Origin: Ruminococcus sp. | Lineage (GTDB): Bacteria; Bacillota; Clostridia; Oscillospirales; Acutalibacteraceae | Assembly (NCBI GenBank): GCA_022510985.1 | Contig: JAFLSL010000035.1 | Location: 1 to 8,357, forward strand | Direction: 5' to 3' | Length of the DNA: 8,357 nt | In this document: positions 1 through 6,845 of the stretch, in pieces | How positions within the stretch are numbered: position 1 is the stretch's first letter | Layout of the letters: each line of letters opens with the position of its first letter | Position numbers and translations under genes: made by a program | Notes under the pieces: model-generated | Databases searched by the model: none | The model's input: the letters and a program-made list of their open reading frames with translations, nothing else | What the model was told of the DNA's origin: nothing

Positions 1-1
1 C

Positions 2-910
<909 letters not shown>

Positions 911-934
911 TCAAACACTTTAGCTGTCAAAGAC

Positions 935-960
935 GGAGCTGCCTCGAAAGGAGCAGCTCT
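935..960 (+). terminator. Hairpin after dnaK, possible attenuator
   Basis: GAGCTGC (936-942) pairs with GCAGCTC (953-959) around a 10-base loop, and a G-U pair at 935/960 could extend the stem. Only a poor T-rich stretch (TGTTATT) follows, so full termination is unlikely. Partial termination, or an mRNA-stabilising 3' end that leaves more dnaK than dnaJ message, would fit, but this is inference. Confidence 0.4.
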
Positions 961-990
961 GTTATTGGCGTAATAAGGGGCTTGCCCCAC

Positions 991-1027
991 AGCAGAAAGC
1001 AAGCTGATTTTCTAAAAGTTTTCTGCT
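991..1027 (+). promoter_or_regulatory. Hairpin just upstream of the dnaJ ribosome binding site
   Basis: AGCAGAAAGC (991-1000) pairs with GTTTTCTGCT (1018-1027), ten pairs including one G-U, enclosing a 17-base loop. The 3' arm ends three bases before the dnaJ Shine-Dalgarno GGAGG (1031-1035), which stays free. A competing small hairpin, GGGG (977-980) with CCCC (985-988), lies just before it, and CTTGC (981-985) can also pair with GCAAG (999-1003). The pairing is read directly; a role in translation or mRNA processing is inferred. Confidence 0.35.
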
Positions 1028-1039
1028 ACAGGAGGGACT

Positions 1040-2182
1040 ATGGCAGATAAGAGAGATTATTACGAGGTCCTGGGCGTTCAAAAGGGTGCCTCGGACGATG
1101 AGATAAAAAAAGCTTACCGAAAAGGTGCTAAGCAATATCACCCCGACCTTCATCCCGGCGACAAGGAATGTGAGGAAAAATTCAAGGAAGTTAATGAGGC
1201 TTACGAGGTTCTTTCCGACAGCGAAAAGCGTGCCAGATATGACCAATTCGGACACGCGGGCGTTGACCCGAATTTCGGTGCGGGCGGCGGAAGCCCGTTC
1301 GGTCAGGATATGGACATCGGTGATATTTTCAACAGCTTTTTCGGCGGATTTGGCGGTTTCGGCGGAAATCGACGCAGTAACCCGAACGCTCCGAGAAGGG
1401 GCAACGATGTTGAAACGCAGGTTGTTATTTCCTTTGAGGAAGCGGCTAAAGGTTGCAAAAAAACTATTTCCTACAACAACGTCGTTACCTGCGACGACTG
1501 TCACGGCACAGGTGCCCAAAAGGGTACTCAGGCTAAAACCTGTTCGGCTTGTTCGGGAACGGGACGCGTTACAGTCAGTCAGCGTTCGCCGTTCGGCGTA
1601 GTTCAGACCCAGCGTGCGTGCGACGTTTGTCACGGTAAGGGTAAAATTATCGACACACCGTGCCGAACCTGTGGCGGAAACGGACGTCAAAGAAAAGCAA
1701 AGAAAATCGACATAACTATTCCCGCGGGCATTTCAGACGAACAGGTTCTTAATGTCGGCGGTCACGGCAACAGCGGTATCAACGGAGGTCCCGCAGGCGA
1801 TTTACATGTTTACGTAAAAGTTAAACCGCACGAGATTTTTGAACGCAGAGGCGACGATGTCTGGTGCGAGATGCCGATTACCGTAGCACAGGCTATGCTC
1901 GGCTCCGAGGTAACCGTGCCTACGCTTGACGGAAAAGTGAGCTACTCCGTTCACGAGGGAACTCAGCCGGGCGATGTTTTCAAGCTTAAGGGCAAGGGTA
2001 TTCCCCACTTAAACGGCAGAGGACGCGGCGACCAGTACGTTAAAATGAACGTGGAAATCCCGCGAGGACTGAACTCCAAACAGAAAAAATCCGTTATGGA
2101 ATTCGGCGATACCCTAACCGACAAAAACTACGCAAAACGCAAGAGCTTTAAAGAAAAGCTCAAGAAAATGTTCGGTGAATAA
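1040..2182 (+). CDS. dnaJ: Chaperone protein DnaJ (Hsp40, class I)
   Basis: This 380-aa protein is a full-length class A Hsp40, the cytosolic co-chaperone that delivers substrates to DnaK and stimulates its ATPase. Domains in order: a J domain (about 5-70) with the HPD motif at 34-36; a Gly/Phe-rich region (about 75-118, [11 protein letters not shown]); and a zinc-binding region with four CxxCxGxG repeats starting at Cys151, 168, 194 and 208 ([32 protein letters not shown]), which should bind two zinc ions. C-terminal beta domains (about 220-345) and a basic tail follow. All key residues are present. The ATG at 1040 is set by GGAGG at 1031-1035 with good spacing. It lies downstream of dnaK in the same orientation and is closed by a strong terminator at 2209, so dnaK-dnaJ probably ends one transcription unit. 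The long reverse-strand ORF across it is a shadow. Confidence 0.98.
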   Translation: MADKRDYYEVLGVQKGASDDEIKKAYRKGAKQYHPDLHPGDKECEEKFKEVNEAYEVLSDSEKRARYDQFGHAGVDPNFGAGGGSPFGQDMDIGDIFNSFFGGFGGFGGNRRSNPNAPRRGNDVETQVVISFEEAAKGCKKTISYNNVVTCDDCHGTGAQKGTQAKTCSACSGTGRVTVSQRSPFGVVQTQRACDVCHGKGKIIDTPCRTCGGNGRQRKAKKIDITIPAGISDEQVLNVGGHGNSGINGGPAGDLHVYVKVKPHEIFERRGDDVWCEMPITVAQAMLGSEVTVPTLDGKVSYSVHEGTQPGDVFKLKGKGIPHLNGRGRGDQYVKMNVEIPRGLNSKQKKSVMEFGDTLTDKNYAKRKSFKEKLKKMFGE

Positions 2183-2208
2183 ACAAGCTTTTAATTTTAA
2201 ATGAAAAT

Positions 2209-2258
2209 TCGGGAAGACAGGTGAAAATAACCTATCTTCCCGACTTGTTTTATTTTTT
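2209..2258 (+). terminator. Rho-independent terminator after dnaJ
   Basis: TCGGGAAGA (2209-2217) pairs with TCTTCCCGA (2235-2243). After a C/A mismatch, AGGT (2219-2222) pairs with ACCT (2230-2233), closing a GAAAATA loop. The T-rich run TTGTTTTATTTTTT follows from 2245. This is a strong intrinsic terminator ending the dnaK-dnaJ message. Its T-tract overlaps the -35 of the candidate prmA promoter. It is sequence-related to the hairpin at 3874-3916. Confidence 0.9.
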
Positions 2259-2273
2259 GTTTTACTATATAAT
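2245..2273 (+). promoter_or_regulatory. Candidate sigma-A promoter for prmA
   Basis: TTGTTT (2245-2250) and a perfect TATAAT (2268-2273) are 17 bases apart, about 30 bases before the prmA ATG. A second, weaker pair overlaps it: TTGTTT (2257-2262) with TATAAA (2279-2284), 16 bases apart. The -35 has only partial match to TTGACA and is embedded in the terminator T-run. The arrangement would restart transcription directly after the dnaJ terminator. Confidence 0.6.
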
Positions 2274-2304
2274 TACTGTATAAATTGAGAAAAGAGTTGG
2301 TATT

Positions 2305-3228
2305 ATGGCAGAGTGGACAGAAATTAAAATTTCAGTAGATTCCAAGGATATCGACAAGGCGGGCGATATCGCCAATATGGTCGTTCCCTACGGAATTTAT
2401 ATCGAGGATTATTCCGAGTTGGAGCAGGAGGTTCAGGAGATTGCACACATCGACCTCATCGACGAGGATTTGCTCGCCAAAAACAGAAACGAGGCCTTTC
2501 TCCATATTTACCTTGAGCCTGACGTTAATCCCTCGGAAGCTCTTGCGTTTTTGTCCGAACGCTATACCGCAGAGGGCATAAAGCACAAGCTTGACACCTC
2601 GGCAACTATGGACGAGGATTGGCGTAATAATTGGAAGAAGTTTTTCAACCCAACGCCTATCGGCGAAAAGCTTTTAATCCGTCCGACATGGCGTGACGAT
2701 TTTGACGCAAACGGCAGAGTCGTTCTCAACATCGACCCCGGTCTTGCGTTCGGAACGGGCAACCACGAAACAACCAGACTTTGCCTTGAAACCATAGAAA
2801 AATATCTCAGTCCCGATGATACTGTTCTCGACGTCGGTTGCGGTAGCGGAATTCTGGCTATTGCCTCGCTTTTGCTGGGGGCAAAGAGTGCGGTCGGCGT
2901 TGATATTGACGAAGTTGCCGTGAGGACTGCCGAGGAAAACGCCGAACTTAATAAGGTGAACAAAAAATTCACGGCAATTGTCGGCGACCTTACGCAAAAA
3001 GTCAGCGGAAAATACAATTTAATTGTTGCAAATATCGTTGCAGATGCTATAATAAGTTTATCAAAGGGCGTAAAGGAATTTATGAATCCCGATACCGTCT
3101 ACATTATGAGCGGTATTATCGACACCCGAGGCGATGAGGTGGCTGAAAAAATCAGCAGGGATTTTGACATCATCGAACGCTACGAGGACGGCGGCTGGGT
3201 ATGCCTTGCGGCTAAATTAAAACAGTAA
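2305..3228 (+). CDS. prmA: Ribosomal protein L11 methyltransferase PrmA
   Basis: This 307-aa protein is a SAM-dependent methyltransferase that trimethylates amino groups of ribosomal protein L11 in the cytosol. An N-terminal substrate-recognition domain (about 1-100; MAEWTEIKISV opening) is followed by the PrmA signature GLAFGTGNHETT (146-157). The Rossmann SAM-binding motif I DVGCGSG (176-182) comes next, then the acidic VGVDID (197-202) after strand 2, NIVAD (243-247) at the catalytic-motif position, and SGII (269-272). The length is normal for the family. The start at 2305 matches the usual N-terminus, but the upstream site is weak (only a GA-rich AGAAAAGAG at about 2288-2296). dnaJ-prmA linkage is common in Firmicutes, but rsmE, the usual next gene, is not here. 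A membrane protein gene follows after 41 bp, probably on the same message. Confidence 0.96.
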   Translation: MAEWTEIKISVDSKDIDKAGDIANMVVPYGIYIEDYSELEQEVQEIAHIDLIDEDLLAKNRNEAFLHIYLEPDVNPSEALAFLSERYTAEGIKHKLDTSATMDEDWRNNWKKFFNPTPIGEKLLIRPTWRDDFDANGRVVLNIDPGLAFGTGNHETTRLCLETIEKYLSPDDTVLDVGCGSGILAIASLLLGAKSAVGVDIDEVAVRTAEENAELNKVNKKFTAIVGDLTQKVSGKYNLIVANIVADAIISLSKGVKEFMNPDTVYIMSGIIDTRGDEVAEKISRDFDIIERYEDGGWVCLAAKLKQ

Positions 3229-3240
3229 AACAGGATATTT

Positions 3241-3253
3241 TCGCCTAAGGCGA
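3241..3253. repeat. Short inverted repeat before the 3270 gene
   Basis: TCGCC (3241-3245) and GGCGA (3249-3253) flank TAA. The small hairpin lies a few bases before the AGGAGGA ribosome binding site (3257-3263) of the next gene. No T-run follows, so it is not a terminator. It could be chance or a weak translation element. Confidence 0.3.
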
Positions 3254-3269
3254 TTTAGGAGGACATAAA

Positions 3270-3851
3270 ATGAATAAGAAAAATACATCACACGAAAAGC
3301 TGAACCTTTTCTTTTCCGCGTTTCTGATTATCGCTTACATAATCTGCGGATATTTCTTCGTCAGCTTTGTTAACACACAGTCAAACGAGCTGGTTAAGAA
3401 CATTCTTATGGTTGTTATTTTTGCGGTTTTCGGTCTGCTTGTTTTCTACGCAACACGCGTAGGCGAGAAAAAAATCGTAAAGCGTTTCAGCCTTGTTACT
3501 CTCATTGTTCTTGATTTGCCGACTTTGTTCATCATTCTCTCGTATATTATCGGCGGATTTCCGCTGCACGAGGCTATCGCGGGTGCAAACGGCGGAGCTA
3601 TCGCACTTATGGCTGCTATCGCTTTAGGCTACGGTATTCCCTACACCTTTATCAGCGGCTTTGAAACCGATACTGAGGACGAAGAAGAGGAAGAAACCGA
3701 CGAGGCAGAGGAAGAAGAAACCCTTCTCGAGGGCGGCATTGAGGCTGATATAAAGGACGCGGACGAGGAAATTTCCGAACCCGAACAGCCGACCTACGAA
3801 AGCGATGTAGACGAGATTGTAGTCGAGGGCACAGCGGTTATCGAAGAATAA
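3270..3851 (+). CDS. Four-helix membrane protein with highly acidic C-terminal tail, function unknown
   Basis: I do not recognise this 193-aa protein. Four hydrophobic segments are visible: about 13-34 (FFSAFLIIAYIICGYFFVSF), 43-61, 75-97 and a Gly/Ala-rich one at 102-127. Basic residues at the N-terminus (MNKKNTSHEK) and between helices 2 and 3 (RVGEKKIVKR) predict both termini in the cytoplasm. Residues 131-193 form a tail with 31 Asp/Glu and a single Lys, starting TEDEEEEETDEAEEEE. The start is set by an excellent AGGAGGA at 3257-3263, six bases before the ATG. It lies 41 bp after prmA without an obvious promoter and is closed by the terminator at 3874, so it is probably the last gene of the prmA unit. 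The tail could bind cations or basic partners, or may only be a disordered, low-complexity extension. No catalytic motif is visible. Confidence 0.85.
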   Translation: MNKKNTSHEKLNLFFSAFLIIAYIICGYFFVSFVNTQSNELVKNILMVVIFAVFGLLVFYATRVGEKKIVKRFSLVTLIVLDLPTLFIILSYIIGGFPLHEAIAGANGGAIALMAAIALGYGIPYTFISGFETDTEDEEEEETDEAEEEETLLEGGIEADIKDADEEISEPEQPTYESDVDEIVVEGTAVIEE

Positions 3852-3873
3852 ACAACCGAAAAAACAGGATAAT

Positions 3874-3921
3874 ATCGGGGAGATGGGTTGAAAAAGCACC
3901 TTGCTATCTCCCCGATTTTTT
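3874..3921 (+). terminator. Rho-independent terminator after the acidic-tail membrane protein
   Basis: ATCGGGGAGAT (3874-3884) pairs perfectly with ATCTCCCCGAT (3906-3916), eleven pairs, followed by six T's (3916-3921). Inside the loop GGGT can pair with ACCT, leaving a TGCT bulge. It is a strong terminator that separates the prmA unit from the 4023 operon. It shares sequence with the dnaJ terminator (see findings). Confidence 0.92.
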
Positions 3922-3953
3922 AATTCTTAATTCATAATTCTTAATTGTTAATT
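3921..3953. repeat. TAATTCT heptamer tandem repeat (about 4.7 copies)
   Basis: The units read TAATTCT, TAATTCA, TAATTCT, TAATTGT and partial TAATT, in exact 7-base phase. The array sits between the terminator at 3874 and the -35 box at 3957. Sixteen bases of it (3935-3950) recur exactly at 6821-6836. As an A/T-rich block right upstream of a promoter it could act as an UP-like element, but it could equally be a neutral intergenic repeat. Confidence 0.8.
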
Positions 3954-3956
3954 GCC

Positions 3957-3985
3957 TTGACAAATCACCTGCTCGGGGGTATTAT
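3957..3985 (+). promoter_or_regulatory. Near-consensus sigma-A promoter of the 4023-6714 operon
   Basis: A perfect -35 TTGACA (3957-3962), a 17-base spacer and -10 TATTAT (3980-3985, five of six matches) give the strongest promoter in the window. Transcription would start near 3992 and leave a leader of about 30 bases. The A/T-rich heptamer array lies immediately upstream. It shows that upstream in-frame codons (from TTG at 3945) are not translated as part of the 4023 gene. Confidence 0.85.
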
Positions 3986-4011
3986 TAAAGTTGGAAAAAT
4001 ATTCAAATTAC

Positions 4012-4016
4012 AGGAG
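4012..4016 (+). promoter_or_regulatory. Ribosome binding site that fixes the 4023 start
   Basis: AGGAG lies six bases before the ATG at 4023. Together with the promoter at 3957-3985 it rules out the longer reading that begins at 3945, upstream of the transcription start. Confidence 0.85.
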
Positions 4017-4022
4017 ATTTTT

Positions 4023-4628
4023 ATGCCTCGTAAAGACGATTTTGATACACAAAAAATTGATTTGAAAAAACGAAGAAATGTAGAAGAGGATTACGGCGAC
4101 GGCTTTGATTTTCAAGGCAGTACGGACAATTCCGTCCCATATGCAGAAGAGCCTAAAGACGAAGGTACTGACCTCTACAGCTACTCGGATTATAGCAAAA
4201 AAGGCGGAGAAAAAAGCCCTCAAAACAACAAAACTCCGATAATAATTATCGCTGCGTCCGTAGTTGCGGTTATATTAATAGCAGTTATTACTATACTATC
4301 TATCAAGGGATGTTCTCCTTCTGAGCCTGCCGCGACAAGTGAGGCAACCTCCGCCTCGACAGAAACTACCGAAACCACAACAGCCGCCCAAACTCAAGCT
4401 CAGCCGGCATACGACGGCAACGACGCCAACGAAGATTTGGAAGAAACCGAGGCTCAAACAAATCCCGAAACCACATCCGCTCCCGCTACAAAATCCACAA
4501 CAAAAGCAACAACCAAAGCCACCACAAAGGCAACCCAAAAACCGACAGCCGCACCCGAGCCTACAGACGCTCCGATAGCTGACAACGATACGGACGAAGA
4601 AGACGACCCGATGATGGCGACTGACTAA
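4023..4628 (+). CDS. Single-pass membrane protein with Thr-rich extracytoplasmic stalk, function unknown
   Basis: I do not recognise this 201-aa protein. Residues 1-70 are hydrophilic and charged, begin with MPRKDDFDTQKIDLKKRR, and should be cytoplasmic. A single hydrophobic helix spans about 72-94 (PIIIIAASVVAVILIAVITI). The remaining 105 residues are low complexity and extracytoplasmic, with 25 threonines by my count. They include a Lys/Thr repeat at 159-171 (TTKATTKATTKAT) and an acidic end (DNDTDEEDD). No folded domain follows the stalk, so it looks like a spacer without a head, perhaps glycosylated or wall-spanning. It is the first gene after the strong promoter and lies 24 bp before the zinc-ribbon gene, which also has a TM helix and a Thr-rich linker, so the two may act together. 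Codon use resembles its neighbours. Confidence 0.85.
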   Translation: MPRKDDFDTQKIDLKKRRNVEEDYGDGFDFQGSTDNSVPYAEEPKDEGTDLYSYSDYSKKGGEKSPQNNKTPIIIIAASVVAVILIAVITILSIKGCSPSEPAATSEATSASTETTETTTAAQTQAQPAYDGNDANEDLEETEAQTNPETTSAPATKSTTKATTKATTKATQKPTAAPEPTDAPIADNDTDEEDDPMMATD

Positions 4629-4636
4629 ATTTACCG

Positions 4637-4656
4637 GAAAGGCTATGACATTATGA
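4637..4656 (+). repeat. Shared leader GAAAGGCTATGA with mini-ORF, copy 1
   Basis: GAAAGGCTATGA (4637-4648) contains an AAAGG ribosome binding core and an ATG at 4645. That ATG opens a three-codon frame (Met-Thr-Leu-stop, 4645-4656) whose TGA overlaps the real start as ATGA. The same 12 bases occur at 7620-7631 before ddl. The real start at 4653 has a 10-base spacing to AAAGG, whereas the mini-ORF start is only two bases from it and so is a poor initiator. Confidence 0.6.
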
Positions 4657-5876
4657 CAGAAAAAAGAAGATGCCCGAATTGCGGTGCGTATTTAACAAAC
4701 AGTGATAAAACCTGTTACGTTTGCGGCGAGGTTTTAGCTCCTGAAACTCTCTCCGAGCAAAACACTTCGGAAAAAACCTACACCCCCGCTATACCCGAAA
4801 ACAACATAGATAACGACTTTACAAAACCTTATATCCCCGTCAAGGACACAAACGAGCCTGAGTACAGCGACCGATACGACAGCGAGCCGTATGTTGAAGA
4901 AAACTCTCGTCCGTATTTTTATGACGAGGACGAGGATTTTGAAGACAAAGAAAAGAACAATACTAAGAAAACCGCTATAATCTGCGGTATCATTGTAGGC
5001 GTTGCAGCACTTGCGGCGGTAATTGTCGGTGTATGCTTCTCGATGGGACTTTTCTCTGAGAAAAACAGCGACGAGGTTACCGTATATTTTGACAAGCCTT
5101 CGGTTAGTCTGAACCTTATGGACGATGACGGCACTGTCTACAACTGGGGTGCTGACGTAAGCGTCAGCTTCAAATTAGGCAACAAAGAACAGCAACAAAG
5201 CTGCAACCTTTGCCTTGAGTACGACAATATGTGGAAATGCACTGTTCCCGCAAACGCTACAGACGTATACTTCTTCCAGGATTCGGGAGAGGAAATCCGC
5301 ACAGCTGCAGTCAGATTCCTCGAAAACGATACCGTTTACTATGTAACGGAAATTCTCTTTAACGCTGACGGTCAGCTGCCTATTTCGAGTTGCAGGCTTA
5401 ACGAGTTTGATAACCTCGGCGTTAACGCAACCGATGAAACAACTCCCGCAACAACCGCAGCTAAAACGACAACGGCTCCCACAGAAAAGGTAACCGAGAA
5501 AGAAACCGAAAAGGAAACCGAAACCGAAAAGCCGACAGAGGCTCTCAGCAACCCCTACAACATCAGCGTTCCAAACTCGTGGTCAGACGGTGCGATTGAA
5601 ATCACCAACGACAACTGCGTTTCCTACTACGAAACCTATAACTATCAGAACTACGGCACGGGTATGCTGCTTTCGGTTTACACCTTTAAAGCGGGCGATA
5701 ACTCCTACGGCGATTTAAACGCTAAGAAAATTCTCACCGCCTCCGACGGAAGCAAGATTGTCATTGTAACTCCGAGCGACGTTCAGTTTGATGACAGCGA
5801 CGAAACGGCTATGAACAATTATATCTCACTTTCAAATCTTACAAATCAGGTTATTAAATCAATTAAAACAAACTAA
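4653..5876 (+). CDS. Zinc-ribbon single-pass membrane protein with extracytoplasmic domains
   Basis: This 407-aa protein opens with a cytoplasmic zinc ribbon (Cys7, Cys10, Cys21, Cys24: CPNCGAYL and CYVCGEVL). An acidic, Tyr/Pro-rich linker (about 30-105) and one TM helix (about 107-134) follow. Outside, residues 141-250 look like a beta-rich domain. Its pattern VYFDKPS, VYNW and MWKCTVPANATDVYFF reminds me of starch-binding CBM25/26 modules, but this is a weak, unaided resemblance. That domain has five cysteines outside the TM in total with residue 322, including CNLC at 184-187. A Thr/Glu linker (259-298, TEKETEKETETEKPTE) leads to a C-terminal domain (299-407, opening YNISVPNSWSDGAIEI). 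That opening resembles domains I recall from other Clostridia envelope proteins. The gene sits in an operon between the 4023 stalk protein and mrp, 16 bp before the latter. The exact role is unknown; sensing or ligand binding at the envelope is inferred. Confidence 0.85.
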   Translation: MTEKRRCPNCGAYLTNSDKTCYVCGEVLAPETLSEQNTSEKTYTPAIPENNIDNDFTKPYIPVKDTNEPEYSDRYDSEPYVEENSRPYFYDEDEDFEDKEKNNTKKTAIICGIIVGVAALAAVIVGVCFSMGLFSEKNSDEVTVYFDKPSVSLNLMDDDGTVYNWGADVSVSFKLGNKEQQQSCNLCLEYDNMWKCTVPANATDVYFFQDSGEEIRTAAVRFLENDTVYYVTEILFNADGQLPISSCRLNEFDNLGVNATDETTPATTAAKTTTAPTEKVTEKETEKETETEKPTEALSNPYNISVPNSWSDGAIEITNDNCVSYYETYNYQNYGTGMLLSVYTFKAGDNSYGDLNAKKILTASDGSKIVIVTPSDVQFDDSDETAMNNYISLSNLTNQVIKSIKTN

Positions 5877-5892
5877 AAAAGGAATGATATAA

Positions 5893-6714
5893 ATGGGATG
5901 CGACAGCAATTGCTCCTCATGCAAAGAAAACTGTGCAAGTAGGAAATCTCCTCAGGATATGCACGAAAAACTCCACCAATTCAGCTCGGTTAAAAAGGTA
6001 ATCGGCGTAATTTCAGGCAAGGGCGGCGTAGGCAAAAGCCTTGTGACCTCTACCCTCGCCGTAACTATGAACCGCCGTGGTAAAAAGACCGCGATTCTTG
6101 ACGCGGATATCACAGGACCTTCTATCCCGAAGGCATTTAATATTCATTCTCGTGCCAAGGGAAACGACGACGGAATTTTCCCCGAAACCTCAGAAACCGG
6201 CATCGACATTATGTCGATAAATCTTCTGCTTGAAAACGAAACCGACCCCGTAATCTGGAGAGGCTCTCTTATTTCGGGTACTGTAAAGCAGTTCTGGACG
6301 GACGTAATCTGGGCAAACGAGGACTATATGTTTGTTGATATGCCGCCGGGAACGGGCGACGTTGCACTGACTGTTTTCCAAAGCATTCCGATTGACGGAA
6401 TTATCATAGTAACCTCGCCGCAGGATTTGGTTTCGATGATTGTAGCCAAGGCGGTTAAGATGGCACAGATGATGAATGTTCCGATTATCGGAATTGTTGA
6501 GAATATGAGCTACTTTATGTGCCCCGAGTGCGGAAAAAAACACTATATCTACGGCGAAAGCAAGATTGACGAAATTGCCGCTCAGTACAACACAAAGGTA
6601 CTCGCAAAGCTTCCGATTGACCCCGAACTTGCTAAATCGGTCGACAACGGAACGGTTGAGAATTTTGAGGGCGATTATATGTCCGATGCAGCCGATGAAC
6701 TAGAGAAACTTTAA
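5893..6714 (+). CDS. mrp: Mrp/NBP35-type Fe-S cluster carrier P-loop ATPase
   Basis: This 273-aa cytosolic protein belongs to the Mrp/NBP35/ApbC group of deviant P-loop ATPases, which bind and pass on Fe-S clusters as dimers. The deviant Walker A is GKGGVGKS at 42-49, the switch I-type region is LDADITGPSIPK (69-80), and the Walker B-like stretch is FVDMPPGTGD (147-156). The paired CPEC at 210-213, within ENMSYFMCPECGKKHYIYG, is the cluster-bridging motif at the dimer interface. The N-terminus also has four closely spaced cysteines at 3, 7, 10 and 14, as in NBP35-like versions. The start at 5893 is supported by AAAGGAA at 5878-5884, and the gene is 16 bp after the zinc-ribbon gene, so it is probably cotranscribed. 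Whether it serves its neighbours or is housekeeping cannot be seen. Confidence 0.95.
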   Translation: MGCDSNCSSCKENCASRKSPQDMHEKLHQFSSVKKVIGVISGKGGVGKSLVTSTLAVTMNRRGKKTAILDADITGPSIPKAFNIHSRAKGNDDGIFPETSETGIDIMSINLLLENETDPVIWRGSLISGTVKQFWTDVIWANEDYMFVDMPPGTGDVALTVFQSIPIDGIIIVTSPQDLVSMIVAKAVKMAQMMNVPIIGIVENMSYFMCPECGKKHYIYGESKIDEIAAQYNTKVLAKLPIDPELAKSVDNGTVENFEGDYMSDAADELEKL

Positions 6715-6763
6715 ATTCTAATTTTCCACGTCATTCCGTACAGTTCCTATCTTAAATTCATAT

Positions 6764-6806
6764 CCCTCTATCCTCCGTGCCTATATTAAGCTTTGGATAT
6801 AGAGGA
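6764..6806. repeat. Imperfect hairpin in the gap between mrp and the MIF-like gene
   Basis: CCTCTAT (6765-6771) plus CC (6772-6773) can pair with GG (6795-6796) and ATAGAGG (6799-6805) with a two-base AT bulge and a loop of about 21 bases. An A-run rather than a T-run follows, so it is not a good terminator for mrp. The rest of the 136-bp gap (6715-6850) holds no ORF. A weak candidate promoter, TTGGAT (6793-6798) with CATATT (6816-6821), would place the hairpin around its -35. Confidence 0.35.
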
Positions 6807-6820
6807 AAAATTCTGCATAT

Positions 6821-6836
6821 TAATTCTTAATTGTTA
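6821..6836. repeat. Second copy of the TAATTCT heptamer motif
   Basis: TAATTCTTAATTGTTA is identical to 3935-3950 and contains two full heptamer units. It ends five bases before the GGAGG ribosome binding site of the MIF-like gene, so it lies in a probable leader, unlike the first copy, which lies upstream of a -35 box. Confidence 0.7.
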
Positions 6837-6840
6837 TTTT

Positions 6841-6845
6841 GGAGG
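6841..6845 (+). promoter_or_regulatory. Ribosome binding site that fixes the 6851 start
   Basis: GGAGG is five bases before ATG 6851. The alternative TTG at 6839 would overlap this site and would remove the N-terminal proline needed in this family, so 6851 is preferred. Confidence 0.9.

Noticed and set aside
962..1690. Long reverse-strand ORF of 242 aa across dnaJ
   Set aside because: It is the antisense shadow of dnaJ, whose protein matches the family throughout. The reverse product is Ser/Thr/Val-rich without domains, and I see no ribosome binding site.
3921..3953. CRISPR-like array
   Set aside because: The units are 7 bases, directly adjacent and without spacers, so this is a simple tandem repeat.
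3945..4022. Upstream extension of the 4023 gene from a TTG at 3945
   Set aside because: The extension overlaps the -35 and -10 boxes and lies upstream of the predicted transcription start. The AGGAG at 4012-4016 clearly serves ATG 4023.
4339..4578. Overlapping Pro/Gln/Lys-rich and Cys/Gly-rich ORFs in other frames of the Thr-rich stalk
   Set aside because: They are by-products of the repetitive ACA/ACC/GCA/AAA codons of the stalk, and no start site supports them.
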